This document shows positions 13,404 through 25,862 of a stretch of DNA of 64,000 nucleotides, piece after piece. A program made the translations under genes and the position numbers. The stretch spans positions 148,920-212,919 of the forward strand of contig NC_018395.1 of the NCBI RefSeq assembly GCF_000208865.1, in the 5' to 3' direction. The notes under the pieces were generated by a model that was not told the origin of the DNA, ran no database searches, and was given only the letters and a program-made list of their open reading frames with translations. Position 1 is the first letter of the stretch. Each line of letters starts with the position of its first letter. This DNA comes from Neospora caninum Liverpool (lineage: Eukaryota > Apicomplexa > Conoidasida > Eucoccidiorida > Sarcocystidae).

Positions 13404-16400
13404 TCACTCTTCGCCGAGGATCACTTCCGCCACGTCAGGGTCTGGATCGTTGCTCATCTTCGTCTTCATCTTCTGAAGCCACTCCGACGGCTGGTGGAAA
13501 GCAAACAGAAGAACAAATGTCGAGGGCACGCGATTACCAAGGTGTCCCCTTTCCCTTGCCATGCTCTCCAGTTCCTTTTTAATCGTCTTCCTCACCCCTT
13601 CTCTGCCCCAGACTGGCGGGGCCTCGGCGGCCTTCTCAAGTCTCGACAGAAGAAAACGTCGTTTTTCTACTTCTCTCTATCTCGTTTTCTGTGCTTCGCC
13701 TGGCCGAAACGAAGCTCTGGAAGAAGGGCCGAAAAAGGCTCCGCAAAACCCCCAAATCTCCTTTTGACGATTACTACGCTTTTTCCTTCTGGTCTGATGA
13801 TGGTTCACATCTCGTACACTTGAGAAGAACATCCCGTTCCCGGCCTTTCGTCTTTCTCTGTGTCTGCCTTCCAAATGGATTGAGGGGTCTGGCAAAACGC
13901 ACTCGGCCTCTTGAGCGTTCTGCAGCTTGCGAAACTTCTTCCTTCCCCGTCCCCCTCGCTCCTTCCCTTTCCTGCGGGGCCGCTGTCCCTTGAAGCCCCG
14001 AGAGAACCCGCACGATCACAGACTCCTTCCTTCTCCTTCTCGCTTTTCAGCGTTGGACCTGCGTTTCGCACCGAACTTCCCCAGGCGACTCCTTTCGTGC
14101 CTCGCCCCTGTTCCCCTCGCCTCTCTCTCCATTCCTTCTCAGTGCGTGCTACGCGTCTCTTTCTCTCGCTCTCATATCTGTTCTTCCCTCCTTTCCAAGC
14201 GTTTCCGACTGTCGCTCCCTCGAGTTCTCTCCTTGCTTTTCCTTTTTCCTTTTCGCGTCCGTGCATGTCCTCACCACGGCACTGGGGAGTTGCCCCGCGG
14301 CCTCGTACGCCAGCAAAATCTGGATTGCTTGAGCGGCCGCGTATCTGCGGAGACAAAAGAAGCCGAAACACACTGTAAGGCGACCTCTTCGCATGCGCTT
14401 ACGTCTGTGTGTGGCTACCGAATCCATCACTTTCACAACAGATCGGATCGGCTTTTACGAGCGGGCTTTTTCCATGTGCGCGCGAGAACAAATCCGCGTG
14501 GCAAACCACCCGCCCCGAAATTATGCAAGAAAACAAGAGGGGCCGAGCCGGCGACAAGCCAGGTGGGACGCAAAAAGTAAAGACACGGAGCGCGAGGAGA
14601 GGGGGGTAGAAAAAAAGGTGTTTTTCTCCTCTCGCGCTGTCTCTTCTTCCCGTTATGTCTTCGCCAAATTTCGTGTCTCGTCTCGCGACGGTTGGCCACT
14701 GTCCCCCCTGCCTCCGGTCTCTTCTCTTTTCCCTCCAGTTCCCAACACCCTTTTGCCTCACCGAGTCTGGGGCACGCGGTCTCCGGCAATGCGCTCCAGG
14801 AGAGGCGCAAAGTGCAAGAGCCAAGTCTCCCTCGAGTAGAGATGTTGCAGGCCCTAAAGAAGCAGAAAGAAGAAAAGCCTCTCGATCAAAAGAAGGCAGA
14901 GAGGAACGGTGTTTTTCGACGTGGACTTTCAAAGGCCACGCGAGACAAAAACGGGGACAAGAACGCCAAGCCCCGACTTGCTTTCTCCTTTCTTCTCTGC
15001 CTGTATATCGTTTCCTTTTCGACCACGATACATCCCATCTTTAGAAAACATGCGAAGCAAAAAACGAGCGAGCCCGCGCGTCTCTTTCGTCGTTTCCCGC
15101 TTTTGCTCTCCAGTCGCCTCACCAGGACGTAGCGGCAGACCTCGCCGCGCACAAAGTAGCGTTTGTCGTCTCGCAGCTGTTCGAGAACGGGAAGGATTCG
15201 GTCCAAGAGGCCCTCGCGAGCAAGGCGCTCCGCATGCCGAGCCTCTTCTCCGCTCGCGTCTTCCCTGTCGACACTTTCGCCGTCTCGTCCTCGCGCGTGC
15301 CGCGCCGCCTTCTGGAGGTGTTCCTGTGCGGGGCGTGCCTACGTGAGAAAAATGAGCGAGAAACGCAAAGTCGAAGGAAGGCAGGAAAATCCGAGAGCGA
15401 GCGGCGGGCCGGAAAGGTACGAACTTTGGAACGGCAGAGGTAGGAGAGACAGAAAAGTCGGAGAGACACGGAAAAAGGAGAAGATAGAGGAAGCGGCGAG
15501 AGAAGAAGAGCTAGAAAAAAGGGAAAGGCAGCATGAGTTTTTTGGCAGAGAACGAGAGGAAAAGAGAGGAGAGACAAGCTCCGGTAGTTTTTTTTCCTGT
15601 GAATACACCTCACGCTCATCACAAGTTGCTCGATGGCGGCAGGGCCTTCTTGTCGGACAGCCCACACTGCAAAGAAAAAAAGGCACATTCGGTCCTTCGG
15701 CAGACTCCTCGACTCCACCTGAAACACCGATCTCCTTCAACACACGCCTCGATCGTCTGAGGTTGAAGGCACATGCATTTATAAATCTATCTATCTTCTT
15801 GCAGAGCGTCGATACATGTTGACATGCAAGAGTGTTTGGGAGTACCTTACAGATCTAGGTTTTTGCATATTCATCCGGTGGAGTCAATCTAATAGAAGAA
15901 GAATAGACTGCCACGAGTTTGCGCCCCTGTTTCTCTCTGTCTTTTCCGTCTTCCGCAGGCGTTCTGTTCCACGTAGCCAGAACGACGCCTCTTCATGTGG
16001 TGAACCACGCACGCGCTGCTGTCTCCTGCGGAACGGCTTTGTGTGTAAAGTCGGATGCGTTTCTCTGCTACTTCCTACCGTCATCCTGCATCAGTTGGAG
16101 GAGGAGAAGCCAGAGTTGCGTCGCGGTTTCTTCGTCGAGATCCTGGAGACAACGGAAAACGGAGACACCTCAAACGAGAACATCTCCACTCGGGCAGCGC
16201 GTGCTCTGTGCCCACACAAGTGCCCATATGTCTCCCGCTCGCACTCGCCATGGTTCTTTTTGCCACAGACAGCAACCAGGCCTCAGTGCTCGGTGTTGTC
16301 TCTCGTTTCTCTCAAACAGAGAGACGCGGTGTGCCGCCTTCGCGTCCTCTCGCGTTCGCCGCCGCGAGGCCAAAAGACACACTGCATCGTTCACGAAAAG

Positions 16401-18260
16401 ACAGCCCAAGCATCCACGGACCCTTCGCCTTCAAAAGGCCACGCTCCGCCGCAGCCGGCCTGAAGTCGGACGCCCCCCAGAGCGAGGCTTTTGGACAGGT
16501 GTCACCATAATTCTCCATACTCGCCGCTTTCAGACCTTCTCCCGCGAGTGCAGCCCGATCGGTTTTGAAGCGGGTTCAAATCTCGTTGACAGAAAAAGCG
16601 TCTGGTGCGCCTCCTCAGGTTAAAAAAGAGAACGGCACAGTTTCACGAAAGACCAGGGGAACTCCTGACCGGTTTCGCCATCGAGCGACAAACCGACAGC
16701 ACGGCGTCTCCTCCTACCCACCCATGTCTCGAATGTCGGCACGGCGAGAGCGTTTCCTGGCAGCATTCAGCGAGATTGCGGGAAAACGGAGGGAGGGGAG
16801 AGAAAAAAGTGCGACGACGAGCCGCGTTTGTTCACGCTTCTTTCTGTCAAAAACAAAAAGTGAGAAACGCACCGGCAGGAGAAGAAGAAGAGGAAGTTTC
16901 TGGAGGATGCACGCCCTGACTCGCCAGCGCGACGAGGGGAGATTGACGAGCATATCGAGGCGAGTCAACAGGACCTAAAAACAGCAGAGGGGAAAAACGC
17001 ACCACACACAGAAAACACACAAAACGCCATACGCACCTCAGATACACATTTGCAAAAGAAACACGCATATAAATATATATATATATATATGTATATATGT
17101 ATATATATGTATTTGCGTGCTGACGAAGGGAAAGATACATGTGAACACACCGGTAGCCAGAGGAACCAGGGTCATGTATCCTCATGTGAATAAAATCAGG
17201 CTTTTATATATGTATGTATACGAGTATAAGTGAAGACGCATTGTCCATATAAATAGAGTGTTTCGATGTATGAAAGACAGGGGAGAGGACGAAGCGATAG
17301 CGCAACTGCCAAAGAGGAAAGGCGAGAGGCTCAACAGAGGGAGCGCCGACGGGGGTGGGACTTCCGCGGGGGAGAAGCCTCTGTGGGTACCGAGAGGAAG
17401 GAAGGCGGGGGCGAGGCGACGAAGACATGCAGGTGTTCCAGGAAGCACATGGCGACATGCCAGTCGTCCACCCTGAAAAGGAAAAGAAAACGAGAAAAAC
17501 GCAGTCCCTGAGAAAAAGGCAGAAACGGAAAAGACACCAGAGGAAGAACAACAGGGAGAACAAGAGGGAGAAGAGGAACGAGAACAAAGGGAGAGGAGGA
17601 ACGAGAACGAGAGAGAGTAGACGGTGAGAGAGAACAAGACATGGGAGAAGGGCGAGAGCAAATCCTGACTGTTTTGTAGAGTGCTTTTTGGCAGCAGTCG
17701 GTAGCAAGAGAGAGGCAAAAAGCTGTGAATTCGAAAAAAAACAGGTCGGATTCTTTGGTGTCCCTTTCAGCCGGCAGTTCGCGTTTCCAGGCATCTAAGA
17801 ATTTCGTTTCTCATCTCTCGCTCGTCTTGCGAATCTGCGATCTGCCAGGGTGTTCCTTCCTAGCTCTTCACATGGAGACAAGCAGCGACGACGAGACGTG
17901 TCTCACGATCGCTAGTAAGCAGAGCTCGCGTGTGGCTCATGCATGCACGCAGGACTGCACGTCATGTTTTTTGCCCCGACCGCCCCGACTCTGAAGAGAT
18001 CACAGAAACGACAGATACCTGAGCAGCGAAAACGCAAAGACTGTCAGTTGCCACTTGTCTTCGTCGATCCTTGCCGCGTCAGCCATCGCACAGAGGGTGG
18101 CCATACACTCCACTGCAAAAAGAGAAACATAGAGACACATCCACATATCTGTGAACACACACTCTGGACGTATGGGCCTGCACAAGCATACGCATATGTC
18201 TGCATGTGCGCCTCAACGCTCTCACAGGTATAACACGCGTATACCAATATGGACATACAA

Positions 18261-18302
<42 letters not shown>

Positions 18303-21300
18303 ATGTGTATGGATATATATACATAGATAGGTAGATAGCGGATACAAAAATATCTATACTTGAGGATATAAAGCGATACAGATATAGATAGACTGAACGA
18401 CAGAGTGACTGCGCGACATCCGGAAATGCATGCGAAGGTGCCGACGTGTGTGGGAAGGTTGAATCGTAGGAACACGGTGTAACTGATGGATGAACGAGGC
18501 GCCTTGTCAGGACGTGGGCGGAAAGGGGACGATCTTTCCTTTCCGCAAACGCAGAGGAAACCCGACCGAGAATTGGAGAATTCTGCGCGATTCCCGCGGC
18601 GTTGAAAAGACTTTCGCCCTCTTCCAGGAAAGCCTGAAGAACTCCGGAAGAGTTGCGCGTCATCTAGAAACAAAAAGCAAAACAGAGCCTCCTCTCTTTC
18701 TGCATGTGCTGCGAGAGATAGCCTCTCGTTTTTCCCTCTCGTCTGTTACCATTGCCCATCTCTTGTTCAGGTCCGGTTTCCTGTTTCTTCTCCCCTCTTT
18801 GTTTCCGCGCCTTCGCTTCTGCTGTCCCTTCCCCGTCTCTGGTTCTGTGTCCCTGTCTGTCCTCTCGCGGTGGAGAATCTGCCTCTTTCCTTTCCTCTGT
18901 CGATACGTGCTCGCGCTGTTTTCTCCTGACTTTTTTCGCCTCTCCTGTCTCCCGTTCGCTTCCCGTTCTCGCCTCGAAGCTGACTCACGCTGACGAGCTT
19001 GCGTGTGGTTCTAAGAGCCGCTGCCTTGACGTTCAACTGCCGCGCAAGAACAGGGAAGGAAAAGGAAGAGCATGCGAGAGCCGGAGGAAAAACAGGTGAA
19101 GTGTACCAGAACAGGAGCCTTGCGAACACGAGAAGGAACACCGAAACCTAAACGGGGACGAGGAATCAAATGACCACCGAGCAAACGACGCGCGCGGCAC
19201 AACGCAGTGAATCCCGTTTCCCTTCCTCTCGACTCTCTTCTCGACTCTCTCGCACATCTGGGTCTTCCCCTTCATTCTTCTACCTCTCCTCCCCTCCCGT
19301 TCTTCTCCGTCTCTTCTTCTCTTCCTCTCCTTTTCTTTCGACTTCTTCGTACGTCTCGGTCCTTGAGGAACTGGATCAAGACGGAGACGAGACAGGTGCC
19401 AGGCCCGAGCGCAGCGACCGGCAGGCGTCCGTCGCTTTCGTCTTCCGCCGCGTCGGCAGGGAGTGAGGCGACCAGAAAGCGCCCGAGGCGGTCGAGGGAC
19501 TCGCAGACGGCGGCGCGAATCCGCCAACTGGGGTCGGCTGAAACAGCGGCGAGCGGCACATACGCGGGAAGTTCAGCGCGAGTTCAACACAACGCAAGAA
19601 GGGGACACAGCCGGAAAAGGCAAAAAGACGCGCCTCGAGACTGAACGTCGCGAGAGGCCAAAGGCCAGCCGTGGCCGACGAAAAGAAACCGAGTAAAGAA
19701 AGGGTCAGAAAGAAAGAGAAGGAGAGAAAGGAGAGAAGAGAAAGGAGAGGAGAGAAAGGAGAGAAGAGAAAGGAGAAAGGAGAGGAGAGAAAGGAGAGAA
19801 GAGAAAGGAGAAAGGAGAGGAGAGAAAGGAGAGAAGAGAAAGGAGAAAGGAGAGGAGAGAAAGGAGAGAAGAGAAAGGAGAAAGGAGAGGAGAGAAAGGA
19901 GAGAAGAGAAAGGAGAGGAGAGAAAGGAGAGGAGAGTAAGGAGAGGAGAGTAAGGAGAGGAGAGAAAGGAGAGGAGAGAAAGGAGAGAAGAGAAAGGAGA
20001 GAAGAGAAAGGAGAGAAGAGAAAGGAGAGGAGAAAAAGGAGAGAAGAGAAAGGGAAGGAGAGAAAGAGGAAAGAAAGTGGAGAGAAAGAGGAGAGAAAGA
20101 GAAGGAGAGACAGGAGAGGAGAGACAGGAGAGGAGCGAAAGGAGAGAAGAGTGCGAGAAGCAGGTCCCTGTTTTACCAAAGAGCATAGGAAGGAGGTTGT
20201 CACCGATCGTCCGGAAAGCGGCAGGATCGGTTTCAGCCATTGCTGCGAGGGCCTTGACTCCCTGCATCTTCAGAACTTCCTGCGGGAACACAAAAAAGAC
20301 AAAACGTCTGTCCACTTAGAAAACGCCGACACGTGTCTCCACAGCAGGAGTTCGTGTCCCGCGTTCACAGCCCGACCTGTCGGCGTGAACGCGGACCCTC
20401 GCCGATGCGTCGACACCGACAACGATATACTTATAGCTACCGGTGTACGAAGCTTGCATGTATACATACGCCGCACGCGCACATCTACATTCATACCATA
20501 TAGCAACCTGCATAGGTGCATGCCTACACACAGGTAAAAACACAGACATACACAATCATATGCATATAGATATGTATGTATATGTATATATATGAATATA
20601 TCCAGAGATCGATATATGCGCGCCGGAATTGTTGGGTTCCCGCTTTCCCGCCTTGTTCATCGCATGAGTCTCACCGACGAAGCCCTGAGGAAGACATGCA
20701 CGGCTTCGCAGAGATTGCGCAGGAGGTTCGTGACTTCGTCTGTGCGCGAGTTCTCGCGCCCCGAGGTCTCCTCGGCCGGTCCTCCCTCTTCACGCGCACC
20801 GCCACTCTCCGTCGCTCCGCCTCGAGCTGCGCTTTGCGCGTCACGCCCCTGTCGCTGATTCTTTCGCGCATGCACCCTCCGTGCGCAGAAGGCGACAAAG
20901 AGCGGTAGCTGTTTGCTTGCCTCCAGTTGGAGAGCCAGGGAGGTCTGGTCGGTCTCCCCAGAAAGGAACCGCGTGAAGGCCTTCACGAGCTTTTCGCGGC
21001 TCCGCTCGAGGCCCTCTCGCGCCTCATCCGCCGCGCCGTTCTTTTGGGCGGCTTTTCCCTCTGCAGCCTCGCGACTTGAGAGCACATCCACCGCCACTTG
21101 GAGGTGAAAGAGCGCGGCGGGGAGAAGAAGCGCAGCGACCTTCTGCGCCCGCGTGCTGTCGTCAGCAATCAACTGCCATAGGCGGGGCAGGAAGACTGCG
21201 TGGAAGACAGCGGCGCTGGTCTCTGCCAGTCTTTCGCGGTCCTGGTGCGGCCGTGCATGCAGCACCGCAGGCGTCTCTGGAGCCGCGAACAGCTCGGCGC

Positions 21301-22948
21301 TGAAGAGGCGGAAGAAGGCGGCCAAGGCGGTGTCGCGCACGACTTCGTCCGCCGTACAGAGGAGCGCCTGGAGCAGCGAAAAGAGCGAAGAAAGTTCGCA
21401 GTGCGAAGGATCAACTCGCGCCGCCAAGACGACCTCCGACGCTCTCGGGAGCCCCTGAGAGAGCAGCGAGTGCACCTCGCGGGCCAGGACTTCGAGAACC
21501 AGAGAGTCGTTCTCAGTCTCGACAAACGCTGCAGGCACAGAAAAAGTGGAGATGTGTGTGAGAACTGTGGATGAGCATGCACAAAACGCGGAGCAAGGGA
21601 AAGGACAGGGAAAGCAAAGGCCGCATCAGCGACGGCGCTGTCTGTCTGCCTGTCTCTCGGCGCCGGAGAACGCGGAGACAACACCCGAGAGGCAGTCGAG
21701 GACGGTTGCCACGCATAAAAGGGCTTTGCATCTCGGCATCTTCGTCGACATGTGGTGAAGTCCACACCCTCTCTCATGGACTCTCTCTCTTGGACATTCT
21801 CTCAGGCACTTTGCCTCCAGATCTATCTCCTTTCTCTCTACTTCATGCGTCGCGCTGCCTATGTCTCGTTTTCCGCACTTCCTTCATATCGACAGGCGCG
21901 TTATCTGGTCATCGACCTGCGGAGCTACACAAACCGGTCGCGCTACCTCGCCTCTCTCTCCGTCTCCATCTGCCTTTTTTTCTCCCACTTTTACAGACTG
22001 TATAAACGTGCATACGCGCGTGCATGCCAGCACAGATCTCTCGACACGGGTGTCTCCACAGATATGCACATGCTTATCAATTTCGAATTCCAGAGAGCTG
22101 TGTTTGCGCAGGGGAAGGCGCGGCCGTTTAGAGGACGGTTGAAAACGTACAGAGCAGGAAAGCGACAAAATCCTTTCGGCCCTCGCCGAGAGCCGCGCAC
22201 AAGGTGCCGATGCTGGCTGCGGCCACGAGGCGTTCCTGGAAAGGAAGACACAGAGCAGGGAGAGACGTTTCCTGGAAGAGACTCTTAGAAGGCCCCAAAC
22301 GAAAGCACCACAACTGGCGACGAAACGCGATCTTCCTGATCTCTCTGGATCAGCACAAAGTCGAGAGGTTCGGGCAGAGCTGCGTGTGGAAATGCGCTGA
22401 AGACTTTTTCTTTGCATGTTGCGCGTTCGGCGTTTTGCACTTGCCTCAGTGTCCTCGGAGAAGAATTTGTTGAAGACTTCTTTTGCGGAATCTGCGCCGG
22501 CGTTAGTCCCGTCCTGCGCCTCCTTGAGTTCCTCTTCCCTCGCTTTCCACAGAATTGCGGCCTTCCTGGCAGCCAAGATGACTCTGCCTGAAGAGGGCGG
22601 CGGCGCCGAGCCGAAAGCTCTTTCTTCCTTGAGGACCGACGCGCGAGAAGAGACAGAAGAAACAGAGCTTGGAGAGGAGTCCGGCGCAGCGGCGTTGTCA
22701 GGGAGAGGTGTCTGCGGGTCGTGAACGGCAGAGGAGACAGAGGCGAGTGAGGAAGAACGCGAGGGAAGAGCGAGGCGCTCGGCGGTCGGAGTCGGGTTGT
22801 AAGGCGCGCGAGAAAACAGGAGAAAGGAACAAGACCCGTGCCACTGCTCGTCCAGGTCGCGTGTAGATACAGCGGGGAGAAGGGAGGCGGAGGGAGCAGC
22901 GGGGCAAGAAGAGGGAGGAGGAAGCGAAAGGCGAGTGGCAGACGCCAT
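13404..22948 (-). CDS. HEAT-repeat protein related to PP2A scaffold subunit A (PR65) / PP4R1
   Basis: Exons in coding order: 22445-22948, 22151-22235, 20675-21528, 20177-20279, 19353-19537, 18989-19036, about 18474-18663, 18019-18112, 17391-17472, 16873-16974, 16079-16142, 15614-15666, 15123-15338, 14762-14853, 14275-14344 and 13404-13490 (TGA). This gives about 942 residues. The spliced protein follows PR65 almost helix for helix: MLFADPSWRIRAAV, QFLKDRDLNVKAAALRTTRK, SSRWRVRACILQKLPLLLL and LMQDDVWAVRQEGPAAIEQL occupy the D-x-x-W-R-V-R type HEAT positions, with near-identical spacing. A roughly 160-residue Ser/Pro-rich N-terminus and an insertion after the third HEAT segment are extra. The family scaffolds a PP2A-type catalytic subunit with a regulatory B subunit. 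Whether this is the PP2A scaffold itself or a PP4R1-like paralogue cannot be decided here. The 3' end of exon 7 is the only poorly fixed junction. Met at 22948 was chosen over an in-frame upstream Met at 22978. Confidence 0.8.
18264..18300. repeat. (AT)n microsatellite in an intron
   Basis: Uninterrupted AT run between exons 7 and 8 of the HEAT-repeat gene. Confidence 0.95.
19700..20155 (+). repeat. long polypurine tract with internal tandem repeats, intronic
   Basis: About 450 bp is almost entirely A and G on the plus strand. It is built from AGAAAGGAG, AGAAGAG and GAGAGGAG modules that recur as larger units of roughly 35 bp, most clearly between 19745 and 19910. Only a few T or C interruptions occur, near 19927, 19947 and 20108-20120. 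It lies within intron 4 of the HEAT-repeat gene (19538-20176), so the transcript carries a polypyrimidine run. Confidence 0.9.
22236..22444 (-). other. GC-AG intron (intron 1 of HEAT-repeat gene)
   Basis: The exon ends CACTGAG and the intron begins GCAAGT, the textbook GC-AG donor. It ends TTTCCAG at 22236. Using GC keeps phase 0 and joins FFSEDTE to ERLVAAAS, the expected HEAT-repeat continuation. The nearby GT, two bases downstream, would put the next exon out of frame. Confidence 0.7.
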
Positions 22949-24348
22949 CTTTGTCAGACTGAGAACCAGTTTAAACACAAAAAGAGAAAGAGGGGAAAGA
23001 ATAAGCGAGAGAAAGAGTAAAAGAGAGAGAGAGGAAACGAGAGAGAAAGGAAACGACAGGAGAGAGGAGCTGCGGCAGTTGAAGAGGGGGGATTCGGGCG
23101 GAAATTCTGCGTAGATGGAGACGGCTCCTTTGGGAGGCTACTCCTCTCTCCAGGACACTCCGCCCGCCAGAGAAGGCTCGGCGGGGAGAGGGAAGAAAAG
23201 AGACAAAAGATGAGACCAGAGGTAGAAGAGAGACGACAGAGTGAAAAGGAAAGAGCAGGAGATCGGAGACCCGCAGAAAACCTGGAAAGGGCGGATGGGC
23301 TACAGAGAGCGTTCAGCGGGGGAATTCGGCCGGTGTCTTGCCGCACTCTGGAAAGGCAACCAGTCGACATTTAGGCTTCTGCCGATTCGGAGAGAGATGC
23401 TCAGTGGCGTCCTTGTTCTTCGCCGAAGGAAAAGCCGGAAGAGAGAGTACCTCGAGAAACCGGGCTTTCTCCTTCCCGAGCTTCCAGGCAAGAAAAGGCG
23501 ACGACTGGCGCCAAGCCTGGTTTTCTCTCAGGCCCTCGCGCCTGCGACGAGGCGGGAGAGGAAAAGAGAGCAGCGAACCGGGACAAAGAGAAGACCTACG
23601 AGAGCCGAAACAAAAAGTGCACACAGAGGGAAGAAGAGAAGAAGGCGGTGTTTTTGCACCGGAAATCTCTCCGGGAAACGCAAAAAATCCAAGGCTTTGC
23701 CGCACGAACTGGACGTACACACGAAAAACGCCGATGCATGCCCAAACAAGACACGGCCCACCAGACAGCGAGGAAAAGCATTCCCTTTTTCTCCGCAATT
23801 CTCTGTTCTTCCTTGTCTTCCGCTCTTTCTTTTTTTTTTCTTGCCACTCCGCATCGCACCCTGCTCTCCCTACTTCCTCTTTTTTTTCTCGCGTCGCTCT
23901 TATGCACCTTCTTTTCCTTTCTCTTTGTCCTCCTCTTTCTCTTTGTCCTTTTCTCCCGTTTCCTCTCTTCGTCCTCTACCTCTCATTCCCTTTGTCCTTC
24001 TCCCTCTTTTTCTCCCTGTCCTTCTCTCTGCTTCCTTCTCTTCTGGATTCTGGGCTTTCCAGATGCATCACCAGTGCTTTTCTCGTTTTCCTGAAACAAA
24101 AATGTCGACGCCTCAGGCGCCGGAGGGCACCATTTCAGAGAGAACAGGAACCAGAAGGAAGAAAAAGTGGATGTTTATGTAGAAGAGAAAATCCGTGATG
24201 AATTTCCTCACAGACATCGACATATATCTCCTCACCTCGCTGGATTCACTCAAACTTTTTCTGTCCACAAGCACGCGACTATATACATGTTACAGGGGAA
24301 ACGGTAACGCGTACCTCAAACGTCTTCGAGCTGTCCACTACCGCCTAT

Positions 24349-24383
<35 letters not shown>

Positions 24384-25862
24384 CATATGTATCCACTATA
24401 GATAAGCATGTACACGTGTATCGTTTCTGAGTGGATCGGCACTTTTGTACAGAGAAGTGTAGTTCGAGGGTCAGCTCTTGCGGCGGTCGTCGCCACGAGG
24501 TCTTTCCTCCTCTGCATGCGCATTTTTGTTTTGACCGCAGGCGAGACGTTTCCCGACTAGAAAGGGAACTGCATGCGGCGCGACTGTCAATCAGCGTGGC
24601 CTTGAAGCCGCGTCGAGCGTGCGAAAGTGCGCAAAGTGCGTCGACCCCTGTCTTTCTGTAGCTCTCTAATAACTACATACTTCTCGTTTGGATGGTGTAA
24701 ACGGTCGAAGCGTCGCGGTTCCTCCAAGAAGACAGGCACTGCATTCGAAAACCCGACGCCCCACGATCCCTTCACACTCTGTCGCGCACACAAAAGATAT
24801 CCGTGAGCATACGGGAGAGAGGCGAGAGCGACCGTCCACGGCGCGCGTCCTCGCCACTCTGATCGAAGCAGAGGCGAACGCGGCAACATCTCTCCCTCAT
24901 CCACCTTCTTCCACAGAAAAAACACCTTACGTATACGCACATCTCTGTAACTCCGTATATCTACATATATGTATGAAACCACATTCAAAGGTGTGGAGAT
25001 ACACGGAAGAAAATGAAACCCACAAATAGACGGAATCACGTGTCTGTCTTTTTGGTGCACGGGAAGCGCCACGTGGGCTGCGTTGCTGCTCTCGGAATTT
25101 CACGCGATCTGCATGCAGCGGGGAACTCATATGGTTTTTCACGTTGCAGAGGCTGGGCGAAAAGTAAGGAGCCGGTTCGCCCCGCTAGGTTGTTTTCAGG
25201 TGACAGGCCATTGCCGAAACGGCAGAAAACACCCCGAGACGGCGGTGCACAGCCTTTGCGAAAAACACACGAAGACTCTTCCACTCCCACGGCCTCTCAG
25301 CAAACGTTCTCCCCAAAAGGGCCAGCGCCGTGTCGAGCGCTCTCTTCGCGCCTGGCCGCTGTGAATCGTCCGAGAGAAAAAAGAAAGAAAAGGAGACACA
25401 CGAACCAATGAGATCCTCACGCGTCCACCGATACTGGCACAAGCCCCTGATGATCCTCCGTTGCAGTTTTTTGTCTCTTTTCTTCTCCCTCTCTTCCTCT
25501 CTTCTTCCCCCTCTCTTCCCCTCTTCCTCCGCCTCTCTGCAGAACTATATCCTCCCGGTCTCTCCTCTGCATGTGTGGTTGCATCTGAAAAACCATCTCA
25601 CCTACAGCAGCTGGGCTTGTTTTCTCAACCCCCCGAAACACCCCGACGCTCTTTCTGCGTTTCGAAACTCCACACACTCTTCTCTCTCGCCGCTCAAAGC
25701 CACGTCGCCACACAAGTCACTTCCGGCATACGCCTTCTGCCTGTCGCCACATCCTTCTTCTGTCTGCTTTCTTCTGTCTTTTCCCTTTCTTTTGCTGCTC
25801 GGCGTTCTGCCACCTCAGCGTCCTTCCACGCGCTCTTCCTGCCCCCCTGAGGATGCGCAGTT
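22949..25862. other. spacer between HEAT-repeat gene (5') and transaldolase (3')
   Basis: No coding exon is supported. The DNA holds purine-rich sequence (22980-23260), pyrimidine-rich sequence (23780-24060) and a (TA)n run. It probably includes the HEAT-repeat gene promoter and leader and the transaldolase 3' UTR. Confidence 0.55.
24352..24380. repeat. (TA)n microsatellite
   Basis: Short uninterrupted TA run in intergenic DNA. Confidence 0.9.

Noticed and set aside
16565..16590. tRNA B-box-like GGGTTCAAATCTCG
   Set aside because: No matching A box or cloverleaf stems upstream; it lies in an intron of the HEAT-repeat gene.
19376..20537. Long repetitive open frames on both strands (Glu/Arg/Lys or Ser/Leu/Phe)
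   Set aside because: They translate the intronic polypurine tract. The flanking exons splice over it in phase.
23241..24182. Plus-strand open frame of 313 codons
   Set aside because: Composed of Arg/Lys-rich then Phe/Ser/Leu pyrimidine-tract translation, with no motif and no splice context. Likely intergenic.
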